Of a DNA stretch of 64,000 nt, positions 62,947 to 64,000 are shown in pieces (position 1 is the first letter of the stretch; each line of letters starts with the position of its first letter). The notes beneath the pieces were generated by a model. It saw only the letters and a list, made by a program, of their open reading frames with translations. It was not told where the DNA came from and searched no databases. The stretch spans positions 1,588,756-1,652,755 of the forward strand of contig JBBCGJ010000001.1 in assembly GCA_037200985.1 (NCBI GenBank), in the 5' to 3' direction. Made by a program: the position numbers and the translations under genes. The DNA comes from Rhizomicrobium sp. Lineage in GTDB: Bacteria; Pseudomonadota; Alphaproteobacteria; Micropepsales; Micropepsaceae.

Positions 62947-64000
62947 ATGACCGAGAACAAGAAACCCGTCCTGCGCTTCGCGCCCTCGCCCACCGGCTAC
63001 CTGCATATCGGCGGGGCCCGGACGGCGCTGTTCAACTGGCTCTATGCCAAGCACACCGGCGGGACCTTCGCGTTGCGCATCGAGGATACCGACCGCGAGC
63101 GCTCCACGCCGCAGGCGGTGGACGCGATCCTGAAGGGCATGGCGTGGCTGGGGCTCGATTGGGACGGCCAGACCGTCTACCAGTTCGCGCGCGCCGACCG
63201 GCACCGCGCTGTGGCCGAGCAATTGCTGGCCGAGGGCAAGGCCTATCGCTGTTTCGCGACGGCCGACGAGCTGACGGAGATGCGCGAGGCGCAAAAAGCG
63301 GCTGGCAAGCCGATGCGCTATGACGGGCGCTGGCGCGATCGCGACCCGGCCGAGGGCGGCGGCAAGCCGTTCGTGATCCGGCTGAAGGCACGGCAGACCG
63401 GCGAGACCGTGGTGCACGACAAGGTGCTGGGCGACGTCACCTTCCAGAACGACCAGCTAGACGACATGGTGCTGCTGCGCAGCGACGGCACGCCGACCTA
63501 TATGCTGGCGGTGGTGGTCGACGACCGCGACATGGGCGTGACGCATGTGATCCGCGGCGCCGATCATCTGAACAACGCGGCGCGGCAGCTCCAGATCATC
63601 GAGCAAATGGGCTGGCCGGTGCCGGTCTATGCTCATGTGCCGCTGATCCACGGGCCGGACGGCGCCAAGCTGTCGAAGCGCCACGGCGCGCTGGCGGTCG
63701 ATGCCTATCGCGACATGGGCTATCTGCCCGAGACGATGCGCAACTACCTGCTGCGGCTGGGCTGGAGCCATGGCGACGACGAGACGATCTCGACCGAGCA
63801 GGCGATCGAGTGGTTCAACCTGGAGAGCATCGGCAAGAGCCCGGCGCGGATGGACTTCAAGAAGCTCGACAATCTCAACGGCCATTACATCCGCCAGTCG
63901 AGCGACGCGGCGCTGACGGCGGAGGTCGTGGCGCTCCTGGACAACAAGGTGCCGCCGCAGCCGCTCAGCATGGAGGCCCGCGCGCGGCTGACCAAAGCGA
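62947..64000 (+). CDS. gltX: glutamyl-tRNA synthetase, 3' end missing
   Basis: 351 residues visible; the gene runs off the window. Class I synthetase: HIGH motif in '[20 protein letters not shown]', '[20 protein letters not shown]', '[20 protein letters not shown]', KMSKS equivalent '[11 protein letters not shown]'. Attaches glutamate to tRNA-Glu and, in many alphaproteobacteria, also to tRNA-Gln for later amidation. Start ATG 62947; the 61-base gap to the comEC start must hold both promoters. Confidence 0.95.
   Translation, partial: MTENKKPVLRFAPSPTGYLHIGGARTALFNWLYAKHTGGTFALRIEDTDRERSTPQAVDAILKGMAWLGLDWDGQTVYQFARADRHRAVAEQLLAEGKAYRCFATADELTEMREAQKAAGKPMRYDGRWRDRDPAEGGGKPFVIRLKARQTGETVVHDKVLGDVTFQNDQLDDMVLLRSDGTPTYMLAVVVDDRDMGVTHVIRGADHLNNAARQLQIIEQMGWPVPVYAHVPLIHGPDGAKLSKRHGALAVDAYRDMGYLPETMRNYLLRLGWSHGDDETISTEQAIEWFNLESIGKSPARMDFKKLDNLNGHYIRQSSDAALTAEVVALLDNKVPPQPLSMEARARLTKA

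Overview
The window is high-GC alphaproteobacterial chromosome carrying a mosaic genomic island of about 37 kb. The host part shows a block common in alphaproteobacteria (trpG-trpD-trpC-moaC-moeA-lexA, then comEC and gltX), a LexA box of the alphaproteobacterial type (GAAC-N7-GAAC) upstream of lexA, and a valine-catabolism operon. I cannot name the genus. No rRNA, tRNA or CRISPR array was seen.

Layout. 1-16.8 kb is chromosomal: a DHA2-type MFS exporter (cut by the window edge), a frameshifted GreA/GreB-like gene, a pncC-type amidase, an M23 peptidase, a dicarboxylate symporter, an APH-fold kinase with an SDR, a reverse trans-sulfuration pair (cystathionine beta-synthase plus a cystathionine lyase), a cNMP-domain/thioredoxin-reductase-like flavoprotein with a UBP zinc finger, and mmsA / HIBCH / mmsB with a foreign-looking DUF2971 gene inside the operon. 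54.25-64 kb is again chromosomal: trpGDC, moaC (with an HTH tail), moeA, three small secreted Gly/His/aromatic proteins each followed by a near-identical terminator, lexA, comEC and gltX (cut by the window edge).

Between them (17,000-54,251) lies an element bounded by a 25-bp direct repeat that is the first codons of trpG. A P4-type tyrosine integrase sits just inside the left end, and matching double 'ACCGGGTATC' motifs lie inside both ends. The insertion therefore split trpG at its 5' end: the original ATG and upstream region stay at the left junction, now reading toward the integrase, while the functional trpG at the right junction starts with an element-supplied GTG.

The island has four parts. 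(a) A cell-surface signalling and import module: FecI sigma, FecR, two paralogous STN-type TonB-dependent receptors and a periplasmic S9 peptidase. It resembles the uptake/isopeptidase half of lasso-peptide clusters but has no biosynthetic genes, and it carries a fecR remnant that records a local duplication. (b) A wrecked Trb-type conjugative segment: DUF736, DUF2274, a trbI 3' end fused by deletion to an ardC 5' end, a GHKL ATPase, a sigma-like protein and a frameshifted DUF6499/DUF2285 gene, invaded by an IS630 and an IS110/IS1111 element with a probable guide-RNA region. (c) A toxin and regulator section: metallophosphoesterase, HipA, HipBA, an AlpA-like protein. (d) A defence-like section: an HNH nuclease with a possible modified-base reader, an unknown 446-aa protein, a RES toxin, a MORC-type GHKL/histidine-kinase fusion with an atypical receiver protein, and a convergent RHH-methyltransferase-HNH operon with a palindromic operator. 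The GHKL-kinase/receiver pair flanked by the methyltransferase/HNH operon is the best candidate for an undescribed defence system.
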